DNA of 64,000 nucleotides from Isoetes taiwanensis (taxonomy: Eukaryota > Streptophyta > Lycopodiopsida > Isoetales > Isoetaceae). The position numbers and the translations under genes are program-made. The notes under the pieces were generated by a model, which did no database searches, was not told the origin of the DNA, and saw nothing but the letters and a program-made list of their open reading frames with translations. This document shows positions 36,701 to 49,117 of the stretch, piece after piece. How positions within the stretch are numbered: position 1 is the stretch's first letter; the number at the start of each line of letters is the position of its first letter. Location: positions 248,001 to 312,000 of the forward strand of contig JAJEKV010000298.1 of assembly GCA_021234155.1 (NCBI GenBank). Direction: 5' to 3'.

Positions 36701-38126
36701 GTGCAATAGATAGATCTCGTTGAGATCTTTCCAATCTTAGGTGATTTGCACATATTTTAACCACTTATGATTGTCAAAGCGCAAAAAATATGGTTTTACC
36801 ATTTTTACTATCCTCTGGGGCTAAAAGATATGCAAAACCACCCAAGGTTGGAAAGATCTATTGCACCAAACAAAGGCTCATTTGGAACACCTATCAACAT
36901 TTATGCTAGAAAATGTGATCCAAGTTACTGCTTATTTTCTTGGCTGGATTCGGTACGTTTTTTTCGATTGGTAGTTCTATAACTTAATCGCGATTCTTAG
37001 AAGGCCCTTTTATGATCTCAAAAAATCCCTAATGAGAATAGAAATATGATGTTTATAAGCGGATGAAGGAGATTAGGACATCACTCTTTTTGGAGACAAA
37101 GATAATCGGGAACTTCAAAAAGCGAGGAGCTAGAGTTGGAGAATAGAGTCAAACACATTGAGGAAGGAGGCCAAATCTCGCGGCAATCAAGACCAGATGC
37201 AAAACATATAAATTCAATGGACAAAGGAAGCTCGACATATTTCTTTAGGGCAGCTAAGAACAAGATATGCAACAATGGTATTACAAAGGTCAAAATTTCA
37301 CGGGGTACACGAGGATATGCAACAATGGTACTACAAAGGTCAAAACTTCACGAGGGGTACTATAATTGACAAAGCGAGAAGGACATTGAAGGGTACTTCC
37401 ACATGGAATACTCAACTATTTTTGGCCGGTCGGCCGGTACAAGAGGATACACTCGGGGGAACTTCTTCAAGGATATCCCCGGCTATCCAGATCCCAAGGA
37501 AGATGATCTTCTTGCAATACCATCACAAAGAGAAATCTGGGACACTATTAAATCTCGGCAATAGAGAAGAGCGGGACCGGATGGATTCCCTCAGTTCTAC
37601 ACTAAATTTTGGGAGATTATGACGGATGACCTTACTCTTTTTGTCCAAGGGGCATGGAAAGCCAATAAAGCTGGCTCCACGCCATCAATCACCGGGCACA
37701 TTGCTTTAATTCCTAAAGTGGAAAATCCGAGCTTTAGGAGGCTGGAGGCCAATTTCACTAACAAATACATCCTATAAGATCTTGGCCAAAATCTTGGCAA
37801 ATAGACTATGCCCCTTACGCAAAAAAGTAATAAACCCTTGCCAATCACTGCTTTCCTCCCAACGGAAGCATTTTGGACAATTAACTTTGGGGCCTCTCGA
37901 AGGGTTGCCTTGGAGCAGAGACTCTCAAATCAAGGATGTATGTTGCTCAAACTTGATTTCAAGCGTGCCTATGATACAATTATTGGTAATTCCTTTAAAA
38001 GGCCATGAATCACATAGGCTTTTGAGGAGAGAATATCTGAGGGAAAGTACGGGTTTTAATGCTACAATTTGCCTCGGCATTACTCATAAATGGAACCCCT
38101 ACCAAACTTTTTCAATGCAAGAGGGG
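33750..38126 (+). mobile_element. L1-type LINE, 5' part (unit 2), truncated
   Basis: Same extent as in unit 1. The endonuclease start is intact in frame 35,612-35,929 (MKIISWNMRG…) and is then frameshifted. The tail of ORF1 is readable at 35,379-35,600. Foldback at 36,518-37,034. RT finger region at 37,136-38,126 with several shifts. Ends at the second tandem junction. Confidence 0.75.
36518..37034. mobile_element. Foldback element (unit 2)
   Basis: Orthologous to 21,480-22,012: same ends (CATTAGGG…CCCTAATG) and the same LINE insertion site, but about 16 bp shorter through small indels. Confidence 0.75.
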
Positions 38127-38137
38127 GAAAAGCTGGC
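38116..38137. other. Tandem junction 2: LINE RT joined to YR retroelement
   Basis: Same join as at 23,085, with LINE ending near 38,126 and retroelement sequence (…GGGAGGGTGTTGG) resuming. The identical breakpoint supports descent from one event. Confidence 0.85.
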
Positions 38138-41100
38138 GGGAGGGTGTTGGAAAGGGCTAGCAAAAGCGATCCACATGATGAGGTCCCTAGCGCTCATCCA
38201 AGAGGCAAAAACCTGAAGGAGGCAGAGAAAATTCGTCAAAGGCGGGATCTTGGAAAGATAATCAGCCCACTCATTCTCAAAGCGTGGAACCGGCCTGGAT
38301 CCAGCCCGAATATGGTGCTGAGATAGCAAAAAATTAGTACTTCAAACTGGCAAAAATGAAAACGGGGAGATCGCGAAACGCCGTGCGCAATAAAAAGAAC
38401 ACATTACGATTGTCCCCACGAGCTATCACCGTGAGTTAGTTAGCAGCGAGACCTGCCATTTGCGGGATGGAAAAAGAGCAAAAAGTTCACGCCAAGTGGA
38501 TGATTGGAGGCGGGCATGCGGAGAAGTCCCGAGAAAAAGAAAGAAGTTGAACCTTGGGACGTGAAAGCCAACCACCCCATCCCTCATCAGTGGCATCAAA
38601 ACCCAGGTAGGCGACCACGGAAAGGCGGCCCCAAAGGGGCTCTGGTCGGTGATAAATCGGGGTTTTGCCAAAGTGGACCTCCTGTTTTGCAAGGGGAGAT
38701 AGTAGAAGGGGGTATCCCAAAGGTTGGCCAGGCTTGGAGTCGGCATGAAGGCCACAAGATAAAGGCAGCACAAAAAGATGACCCAAGACCAAGCGTAGGG
38801 ATTGGATAAAGCCAAGGAAGCGGGCAATCAGGCGGTGGTGACATTTTTGGGAAGATAAGAGAAGAGCGAGAGGCGGAGAACCCGTTCCTTCTTAGCAGAA
38901 ATAATGAAAAGAAACCCTCATGAGCATCCACTATGGAAACCTAAGAAGATTGTGCGATGGGAGAGCGAAACCGACACTTCTTCCAAGCTAGGAGAAAACC
39001 GGACTGCTTGCAAGTCCGGAAAATGGCGCGAATCTGGTAAAACTTCGGGCGTGACCGGCACAAGAATAGAATATCATCAGCGTAGGGTAGAGCAGCGGAT
39101 GCCCGACCTGTAAACCGAACTATACAATGTCGACTAATTTGGTAAAGACAAAGGGGCTGAAGCTAGACCAAAGGGAGGACATTAAAGACATAGAAGCTGA
39201 CCATCAAGACCAAAACCAAAAGAAAGTCTGATGAGGGAGGCGGATCGTGACATGGTGATAGCGGTTTGGGGTCGGCGGCAAAGAGAAAGTCGTTGGGCAA
39301 ACTCAAATGTGACAATAGTTCGAGGGACTCATACAGAAAGGAGGGATAGTCAAGAAGGAGTTAGGATAGCGCGAGATCCAAGATGAGACGAAATTTGTTT
39401 TAGGCCTTTGGGACTGACCCCAAGGGGAGCAGAAGAAAGGGCGAGAGGAGATCGGGAAGCGGCACACGGTCGCATAAAGATCGGCTATAGCTTGAGTGAG
39501 CAAAGTCTAGGTGGGCAGACACGGACCCAGTGGTTTGGGTGGCGAAAAAATGAGGCCGAGGACGTGGATGACCAAGGAAGGCGATAACCAAAGCTGTATC
39601 CAACTCAACACCTGTTGTGAGGAGCAAATGGATTGCCAAAAAGGAAGGGGCGCATGGGGCGGTCCAGGACTATATAGCGAAGCCAAACCATCCATTTGGG
39701 GAGGGTCGATGCCAAGATGAGGGATGGCCAGATGTGAGCGGGCACATTACGAAAAGAGGCCACAAACTGTAAGTAAACAACCTAGCAACAAATGGAAAAC
39801 ATCAAACCAAGTAGGGCAATGGGATCCATGTAGCACCATGCAAGCCTATAACCCACCAGTTGAGTTAAACCAACACAAGCTCAAACCTAAAACCTGGCGT
39901 ACAAAATATAACCCATGCAACCTTTAACCCCGTGGAGAAAAAATTCCCGAATACTAGAAAAAAAACTTTCGAGGCAAGCACAACACATACTTAAACAACA
40001 TTTCAACCTGCATGCCCCACACGGGGGAAGGTACCCCCAATTCATCAACACCACCCCAACAATGATCGACTATCACCCTAACCGTTGTAACCATAAAATA
40101 ATGGTAACCAACAAACTCAAACCTAAGAACAACAAACGTGAGCTAACAAAGAATGGGACGAGCCAACAACATTCAATGAATACCATACATAATAGTGTTG
40201 CTTTAACCTCCAAACAGAGAAAAATCGAGGGGAACATGAATCATGGATAGGGTCGAGAAAAAAATGGAGTCGGAGGCCGGCACCAAAGGACAGGGTGGAA
40301 TCAAAAAGTGGCGAGGAGGAGTGCTAGGAGATCCAGAGCATTAAGCGCGAGCATGGCAAAGTTTCAATCTGATGGCCAAGGCGACCACAAAAGTACAAAA
40401 AGGACGAGAAACCGGGATCTAGATGAAGAGAGCTGGGGCGAGGCCTTGTGCAAAGAAGGAAGAGCCGTGGAGGGAGCAGAGGTTTTTGAAGCCGAGGGAA
40501 TCACGGTGCATTGCCGAAACTAGCTTCAATTTCACGGAATCATCAGCCGAGATAAAAGCGGGGCCGCATGGTCATCAAAATCCAAAAGCGACATCATAGC
40601 CTTAGCGTCGGCAATAATCAAAAACTTCATCCCTGCGGAGTGGCGGCCTTACCTTCCTCAATAATCGAAAATCCCTATGGGGCAGAGGGAACAAAGGCAT
40701 CAAGCGGGCATGAAGCTCCGGAATCTTGACTCAGGTAACAAAGGGAACTCATATTGGTGGCTGACGATTCCCTCTTAAAGTTGGGAGCAGGCCAAGGGCG
40801 CTTGGTTCAGACCTCTGGCGAAGCACTTCAAATCTGCTCATGCAAAGCGTCCGGAGTAAAGTGAAAGGCCCGAGAAGGCTCGTAGTACCACCATGTTTGG
40901 AGGATTACCCGGTATTTGAGGGCACCATATCAAAAAGATGGAGAAGGAATGGATGGGCCCGCAGATTGAGCAGGGAATGGTTAAGCCCTATAGAAGGACC
41001 TGCTGAAGCCAGAGAAAAACTGGGGAAGCGGGCCCGGGACAAAAAGAAGCGAAAGAGACAACCAGGATGGACCCGGTAGAACCTAAGTGGGAAGTCAGCA

Positions 41101-41539
41101 CCGTGCATCGGCAGGGGAGGGATCGCGGGCATGGCTGAGGAGTTCAAGCGAAGCGAACGAGAGGAGGTGTATGGAGGCACCTCGGGTGCAATAGAAATCG
41201 CAGCCGGCACGCGTGCACTGACAAGACGGTAGTGAGGGGGGTAGAAGAGTCTTGATATACCCAACTTTCTCAGTCGGGCTAAGCCAGAAAAGCTTGAGAT
41301 GTCTTTGGGAGGCCCTCGATCCGCCATCTTTTAAAAAAGTCTAATGTTAAGTCGCGACGCATTAGAACGAGACAAACAACAAAGCGAAAAAAGACATACA
41401 ACGATGGGGGAGAAAAATAAAAAGGATGGGCGATGATGCGGAACCACAACAACACAAACGTGATATCGTCACAACACACACGGGGAAAGACAACTAATGA
41501 CCACGAGACAAAACCTTAGCGACCTAGAAAAATGCAAGG

Positions 41540-42190
41540 GAAAATATAGTCGAGGTGACCCTAGGCGATATGAAAGATCCAAAAGGTGATCTTTGGGGAA
41601 ACAATGACCATAAAACCAGGAAATATCACGGGCAAAATACCAAATTTATAGAGCAAAAATAAAATAACCATAGGGACGTTATAACCAATCATATGCCCAA
41701 GGAGAGAGCAAACTAAAGGTGAAAGCAATCATATGAAGAGATCTAAAAAAAGGTGATCTTTGGGGAAACAATGACCATAAAACCGGACATATGCAAGCAA
41801 ACTATCAAATTTATAGAGCAAAAATTAAAATAACCATGGGGTTGTTATAACCAATCATATGCCCAAGGAGAGAGCAAACTAAAGGTGAAAGCAATCATAT
41901 GACGATCCTAAAAAGTGATACTAGGAAACAATGACCATAAAACTGGAAATATGCAAGCAAAATACCAAATTTATAGAGCAAAAAATAAAACAACCATGGG
42001 GTCGTTATAACCAATCATATGCCCAAGGAGAGAGCAAACTAAAGGTGAAAGCAATCATATGAAAGATCCTAAAGGTGATACTAATGACCATAAACATAAT
42101 AGGAAATATGCAAGCAAAATATCAAATTTATATAGCAAAAAATAAAATAACCATGGGGTTGTTATAACCAATCATATGCCCAAGGAGAGA
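41540..42190 (-). repeat. Leader tandem repeats (unit 3)
   Basis: Four ATGCCCAAGGAGAGAGCAAA phrases at about 41,693, 41,853, 42,022 and 42,176. Confidence 0.75.
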
Positions 42191-43584
42191 GCAAACTAGA
42201 GCCCATATAACAAAAAACGGACGACTACTACCGAACAAACATCATAAAGAACCCCTAGGAACAAGGGGTAATCACAAAATCATAGAGCTATCCAACGAAC
42301 CTTGAAACGGAAAAAACTCAAAACAAACTTCAAAACAAACTTGAGAGAAGAGGAGAAGATAGGCAACGTCCAACGACAAAAAGAGGAGCTAACGCCCGAG
42401 AGAACCGGTGCAGGGCATCCCCGTAAAAGCAGGGGATCGAACACAGTATCCCCATTAAAAAGAAGGCGGAGGCGGTGGCGATGGCGGTACGGGAAACAAT
42501 AAAAACAGAACCGAAACAAACAAAAAGGGGGTCTAAAAACACGAGGTGGTGATCGAGCCATAAAGCGGGGGCGAAAGAACAGAGGTAGAGAATCGGCCGG
42601 ATAATAGAAAAGAGAAACGAAATCGGCTGTATTGAAGAAAATTTATCTTGAAAAGAATGGCTGAAAGGAGAAAACGAAGTTTCCCGCCTATCTATGGTAC
42701 ACACAGGAAGAAATTGGATTAAATCTCTACGGCCTAGCAGGAACGGAACCATCCGGGACCGAGGGGCGGATCCGGTCGATGCCCCACTGCCAATCAACTG
42801 CGACGGCAAGCCGAGGGTAGATCTTGCTCCTGCGGTGCATAGGCGATCAAACCAAAGGGATTTTACCAAAAAATGCGAGGCCGAAATCTTGAACCAACAA
42901 ACCACGGATAGGGATAATCGGCGGAACATAGGAAAAAAGGAGGAGCGAGCGGAAGGATTCGTGAAGCCATAACGGCCCGGGCGATTTATCTTGTCGGACA
43001 AAAGCAGAGCCGGTTGATGCCCTACGCCAATCGATCTGGCGGGGGCAAACCCGGGGGCAATTTGCCCAAAGCGAGGGGCCGATCAAACCAACAAAACAAC
43101 CGGAGGAAACCGATCAAACCAACAAAACAAACTGAATAAGCCAGGAAGAATAAACCCAAGAAAGAGAAACCACATATGAAACGTGTTCAATGCATAAAAC
43201 CGGATAAAGCACCCACGAGACTAACCAAGACCGGCTGCCGAAAACTCACTTACTCGCGGCATCCGCGAGGCGTGGCACATGGATTCAAGCAAAGGGAGAG
43301 ATTAAAACCGTAAAAAGAAAATAACAGACTTACCTTAGAGGATCAAAGAAGGACGTGGAAGCGGTAGGGATGAAGAGCGTCGAGGCGACCACCACAAGCT
43401 CGTCTTGGTGTGGATGAAGCTTGTCTTGGTGTGGATGGCTCGGCCGGGTCAAGTCGGGGTGGGAAGCTAGGTAGAGGTGCAAGCGACCAAAGCAAAGCCC
43501 AAGAGAACGCCGATGGCCAATAATGTGGAAAACTGATCTATAAGTAGGAGGGCGAGGAGATGGGGCGTCCCCATCCAAGGAATG

Positions 43585-43614
43585 ACGGTTCTATTGCTAT
43601 CGCAATAGAACCGT
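43585..43614. promoter_or_regulatory. Perfect 12-6-12 palindrome at the end of A1 (candidate recombinase site)
   Basis: Arm ACGGTTCTATTG (43,585-43,596), spacer CTATCG (43,597-43,602), arm CAATAGAACCGT (43,603-43,614). The arms are exact reverse complements and the spacer is asymmetric. The element-host boundary triplet CAT lies 3 bp further right. Other copies (6436-6466; 13,455-13,485; 28,490-28,520) are the same site with one to three changes. Confidence 0.6.
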
Positions 43615-43985
43615 GGCATAAGCTGCATATAAAAAACAATCTCAACCGTGATTGTTTGACGAGATGTAGATCTCCAGGAACTATTCACTCATCTAGATGC
43701 ATCCAAAATCGTCCAAAAGGCATATCTTGTGGACTATACTAATTCCTCACCCCACCCTAGGGCTTGCCCTTCAAGAATGAAATAGCAGTAACCAGTAGTA
43801 TGATTAACTAATTCTCCCCTAAAAAACCATTTTGGATTTATCCATTTAGATGTAGCTCTCGATCTGCTGCAAACGACTTTATTCAAGTCGTCCGCTTCAA
43901 ATGAACTGCATGCAAATTCAAATTCTCGATTTGGGTACATGCAAATCAGATCAAAATCTAGAACCCAAAACTAGAAAAGGTTGGC

Positions 43986-44770
43986 ATGTCCATAAAAAAT
44001 AGGCCTTTAATTTCTATTGTTAGGCCCGGAAAAGCATTTCTCTTTACGGCAAAAATGAATCGGAGGGCAGTATCTTCTTGCACAACGTCCAGAAAGTCTG
44101 AACAGGATGAATTTTCTACTTTAAATGCGGATCTCAGTGCAGATGTAGAAAAAAGAGCTCGGGAATTCTTAGAACTGGAACCCCTTTTTACAGATTTTGA
44201 AATTGAAACAGCAGATGGGAGCATTATTCAGGCAAATAGAGTCGTATTGGTGAACAGATCCCCTGTTTTTGCAGCAATGCTTCATCAGGAAATGGAAGAG
44301 AAAAAATTAGGAAGAATGAAGCTGTTAGACGAAGACCCAATATCGGTGAAATCGTTTATATCTTTTCTGTATAAAGGAAAGATTTGCATGCAAGAAATGG
44401 AGCAGAATTGCAAGTCCCTTTTGAAGCTTGCTAACAAATACGGTGTTCAATTAATGAAGAGTGCATGCGAGGGATTTCTTTCCTGTAAGATAAATGATGA
44501 TAACGTCTTAGAATTGCTGGAGCTTGCCAATGCAGCGAATGCAGACTGCTTGAAAGAATTTGCCTTACAGTACTTTGCAGTGCAACTCAAGAGGATCATG
44601 GAGAAACCACATTTTAACGAGCTAAGCTAAAAGAGACTGATCCTAATTTTGTCATCAACATCTTTCACCAGATTTTGACAAGGCCAGACATCACTATTGG
44701 AATTCCCTATGATGTTCGGAAGATCAAATCTTTTGGGTCGCAACTATTCAAGCATGTCATTCTGGACTAG
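43986..44770 (+). pseudogene. BTB/POZ gene copy with a 5-bp duplication (unit 3)
   Basis: Identical by eye to the unit 1 gene up to the C-terminal part, then GCTAA is duplicated (44,621-44,630). This shifts the frame and stops translation at 44,630 after 214 residues, versus 259 in unit 1. The BTB domain and most of the BACK-like helices are kept; the last ~45 residues are lost but still present in the DNA out of frame up to the old stop (44,768-44,770). Could still make a shortened protein. Confidence 0.8.
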
Positions 44771-45369
44771 GTACAAGCCATCTTCATTTTATGTTTTAAT
44801 CTGTGAATCTGGTTTTATTCCAATCGAGGATTAAAACTGTATTCATTATTATAGAATTGTTCTTGTTCTTCTACTGATGTTTACTTTGTTGATTATTTTC
44901 TACGTTCAGTATGACACGCTCGTTTCCAAAAGTATCTCAAGGTACAAATTCTATATGCTGTGAAACAGGTTACTAAACACATTCTAACAGTTTCTAAGTC
45001 CATAAGTTTCTTGTGTGGGTTGCAGAACGCACTCTTTTTCAATTAGAATGGGCTTCTTGTTTCTGCTGGTCAAAGGAAAATGGCTTAAAAGATCAAAGCA
45101 GAATTTTGACTTTGAGCACTCTGGTTCTTGCCTTATGCAAGAACATATTGTCGTGATGGCTGTCATTACTCATTTATTTTTGGGATCTAGACCCCTCACT
45201 CGACCATGATCAATTTTATAATCCTTTACTTATTGGTAGTATTGATACTGTTTTCATTCATCTCTCAATGCTAAAACTGCATCATGCTCGAGAACACCGC
45301 AGACGCATCAAGGATCACTTATCATACTGTTGTATGCTATACAATAATATACATGGATGACTCTCAAAA

Positions 45370-46843
45370 CTACAATCTAAATTTTGAAAGAGCCGCATCA
45401 CGAATAGAAATTAAATTTCGTTGGATCTCTCGTGCCAATATACCTTCTACCAATCCTACAGGTAGCCAAAGTTTTGGTTGCACATCAACTACATAGGACA
45501 AACATGTTTCTGTGTTTGTAAATGTTGCATCCATCTTCGGCTGCAAAACAAAATCAAAGCAGCAATTACCAACCAGAAATGCCTCGGAGGTAAAAAATAA
45601 TCAAATAACCTATTAATAATAAGCTGATAGCCAGAAATGCATTAATAAGCTGATAGCCAGAAATGCATTATAAGCAGAAGGAATTGGGTTACAAGATCTG
45701 TAGTTGAGATGCTTGCTGAAAGGGATAGTTGCTTGTTTAGGAGACACCCAAGAAATTCAGGTGAGAGAGATTATGTAGCTGCAATTGGTAATTTTATTCT
45801 GTGGACTATGAAGAATAGCTCTTTAGTTATAGTTTCCTGTTGCTCATGTTATAGTGGATGGAAAGCTAGTAGAGCTCCCAAACTTCCCACTATGTCTCTC
45901 CTTCACCAAACAAATCAATTATTTTATAGTGCATTCCAGGGTAATGCTGAATATAGCTGGTAATTATCATGAGCTGTATTGCTACATGTAAAACCAAACT
46001 TTCTCCATGGCTTGCACTTCAAATGTATATCTAATCAAAGTATACTACTAATTATTATTGTAATGCGAATACATGCTGCAAATTCCTTATCATCGAGTTA
46101 ACAAAAGGAAGAATGTTGTCACATTCTACATTCTCGACTCTTAATCGTTCAATAGAATTCGTCAAGGTCGGTCACCAAGAAGAAAGATTGGGATGCTTAA
46201 TCAGATTTGGCTAATTTTAATGCCAATCCAACTTATCTTGTAATGGGATCCATGGCACCCCATTGCCATTCCAATGATGTTGCATAATATAGATTGAAAA
46301 TGTTCCTTTGATTGTGACCTACTGTCTTAAAAACATACTATTGTTTTGGCAAAAGAAAACCTTTAACATACACATTTCCGGGCGCCAAGACCCCTTGAAT
46401 ATTTCAAAATCCCCTTCCATCATCTCAAAGTTGATGGCACAATGTGTCTTATCATTTAATGCCTCTAGAGGAATCTACATTACGTTTACAATTCCCTTTG
46501 CTCTAAACTTGATGCCAAGTGCAAGGTTACGCTCTCAATCTAGTAACAATTTCCATCATAATAATGTTACTATCAGATTCCTAGGGTAAAAGAAAAGTTT
46601 AAAGCACACCTGAAGAAACGTTGCCCCATCTGGCCTTCTTTCCAGCATCTGACACTCTGCAAGGCTCGGAACAAAATTGGTGAGCTTCTCATAATCTGTC
46701 AAAAGCTCCCAAACGATTTGCAGAGGAGACGCAATCTTAATGCCAATTAACTTTCTGCAGGGATTTATGACGTCTACTTGGCAGGTCATCAACACCATGA
46801 CTTGCAGATGACTTTCATTGCTCTCTGCAAATTTTCTGAACAT
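45370..46843 (-). CDS. START-like/SRPBCC gene copy (unit 3), best exon A
   Basis: Exon A 46,843-46,610 (78 codons from the first Met) reads cleanly: IKIASPLQIVWELLTDYEKL, then NFVPSLAECQMLERR, then GATFLQ, followed by the donor GTGTGC. Exon B 46,539-46,372 and exon C 45,540-45,370 follow, with GT-AG borders. 'VW..LTDYE.L..F.PSL' is the diagnostic start of plant cyclase/COQ10-like START domains. Exon B is locally frameshifted at its 3' edge, where unit 1's CTGTTCCAG appears as ACATTTCCGGG. Combining units shows that an intact ancestral gene existed; whether any one copy is intact depends on sequence accuracy. The true N-terminus was not found. Confidence 0.75.
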
Positions 46844-47107
46844 AAAGGAGCTTCATCAACATCACCTACTCTTCAGCAAGAAAGCTACAAGTTTTTTGCT
46901 TCCCATCTGCAGTCAACATATCACAATGCAGCTCTACCTTCTCACCTCATGTTTTCTTGATGTTTCAAACTACTAGTGCTGGTCATAACTGTTTGAATTA
47001 GTCTTGTGACTAGAAACACTTGTTTTCTCCCCTTCATTAGTCTGCTTTCTAATAGCAGAACAATGTATAGTTTTTATTAATTATTGGAAAAAATATCTCT
47101 TACTCTC

Positions 47108-47813
47108 AAAAAAAAAAAAAGAAAAAGAATGCACATATGAAATCTACCACACACACCATAGCATCTGCGACGCAGATGCATCCTGCCATATCTAGATAGT
47201 ACATCGTCTAGAACCCCCCCACTGGTAGATTCAACGTAAGGGAGAAACTACAAGCACATAGAATCCTCGAAGCATCTGGGCTGTTGGTTAACACTTACCA
47301 CCGTCCCATACCAGTGGCAAATGCAACCTCACCAATCTCCAAGGAATCCCTTAGATAAGCTAATCCAGTCATCTAGTAGTGTTGGCATAAAATCACGTAT
47401 ATAGATAGCAAGATAATAATACAAGATAACACATGTATTCCTGCTAGCTATCAAACATCTTGCACATGACTCCATGTATTAGTAACATGCATAAGTAGTA
47501 TCAAGTAAAGTGATCATAAAGCAAGGACTGACGGACTGCAAGAATACACATATAGAATCCACCACACACACCATAGCATTTGCCACGCATATGCACCCTG
47601 CCATATCTAGATAGTACGTCGTCTAGACCCCCTTCCCCCAACTGGTGAATCCAATACAAGGGAGAAACTACAAATACATAGAATCCTCAGAGCATCTAAA
47701 CTACTGGTTAACACTTACCATCGTCCCATACCAATGGCAAATGCAACCTCATCAGTCCCCAAAGAATCCGTTAGATAAGCCAATCCACGCATCTAGTAGT
47801 GCTGGCATAAAAC
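47108..47813. repeat. Poly(A) tract and ~415-bp-spaced direct repeats (unit 3)
   Basis: Equivalent of 16,970-17,675 and almost identical to it. Confidence 0.6.
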
Positions 47814-48859
47814 TCCCTAAGACGAGTACTTACTGCACTCATGTAAGTATCAAAGATACAAGCATAGAGCATAGATCCATCTTGGATTTGTTGCTTTCAC
47901 TAGACTATTGATATACATGATATTGTCCTATGGAGATACCATCCATCTACCTCACCAACACTCACAAGATTTCGATATGGACAAGCATAAGCTTATCCTT
48001 ACAGAAGAATAAGTAGAGGCCGTTATTCAGTAGTAGAGATTGAACCGCTTTGCACTTCGAAAAAAGCGGTCGGCCAATATGGCTAAGGCTTCCCATACAG
48101 AGACACATGGAATCAAGGTAGTATGATCTGCCAATAGATGACCATCACACCACCAGACTTATTTAAGGAGGTCTTAATTCTTTATATGCTAAATGCTTAA
48201 GGTCTGCATCTAGCACAAATCTTTAGCATGGAACTGACAGTCGATTAGTCCATCACCATAAGGCTTACCAAGATTAAGCCCCAAAATGCACTGCAACTTT
48301 GCTTATGTCTAGTTCCTTATGCCAATTTCCTTCTCCTTGCCTCGAGTGCCTCTTTTCTTTTTCATCTAAGGTATTCTGCCTTTCGACTCCCTTGTAACTT
48401 GCAACCACCGCTTCTTAACTTGCACCCACTACCTCTTTATTACAGGCTCCTGCCAACATGGCAATGCCATATAGCAGTTAATGGCAACATATCGATCTGT
48501 CGGAAGCAGGTCTGGCAACCCAGGTCCATTTTTTACTGAACAGTTACGCTCCTATAAGCAGCTTGTTGGTGGCGTTCCCGATATTTGGAGTGCTTACCTT
48601 TTCATTATTAAAATAACCTTAAAGGTTATTAATGCCTTTTGTATTACTTTATAGGTAGAACATTAACCATAGCTTCTACATAAGCCATGTAATGTCTATC
48701 ATTGTCTCAACCTTACAACCCCACATAGATTCTCAGAGTTCGAGGCCATATTTCATACTTCTTGTTATCCCTAGTCTAGGATCCGTTGGTGTCATGCCAG
48801 TACTCAACTAGAAGTAATGCAATCATAATTATTTTAATGCCAAATTTAACACTGAAATA
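47814..48859. other. Intergenic, unit 3 counterpart of 17,676-18,724
   Basis: Nothing recognised as a gene or RNA. Confidence 0.35.
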
Positions 48860-49117
48860 CTTCAGGGAGGATGAGGCGCCAAGGTAAGCGCTAGGTAAGT
48901 TTGAATAGATGAACACAGGTGAACAGTAGATCTTGGCACGGATGGGACAGATCAAAGGAAATGGTCCGACAGGGGGACCATTGCTCTGCCCAACAGGGGG
49001 GCCTCAGCAATAGTGGCCACAGGGACCCAAGGCAGGACTGAACCGACAGGAGGTAATCAGAATAGTACGGGCTATGCAGCAGAATGGGCTGCCTTTTTTA
49101 ATGGGCTGACATGAAAA

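Larger units (their letters stand above)
38127..43619 (-). mobile_element. YR retroelement, 5' two-thirds (unit 3)
   Basis: Truncated like unit 2. The RNase H box (LGFDATDEGWGGW, frame 38,827-38,426), the RT box (ADDILF near 39,070-39,080), gag remnants (about 40,250-41,330), leader repeats (41,540-42,190) and A1 ending at CAT 43,617-43,619 are recognisable. No recombinase. Confidence 0.75.
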
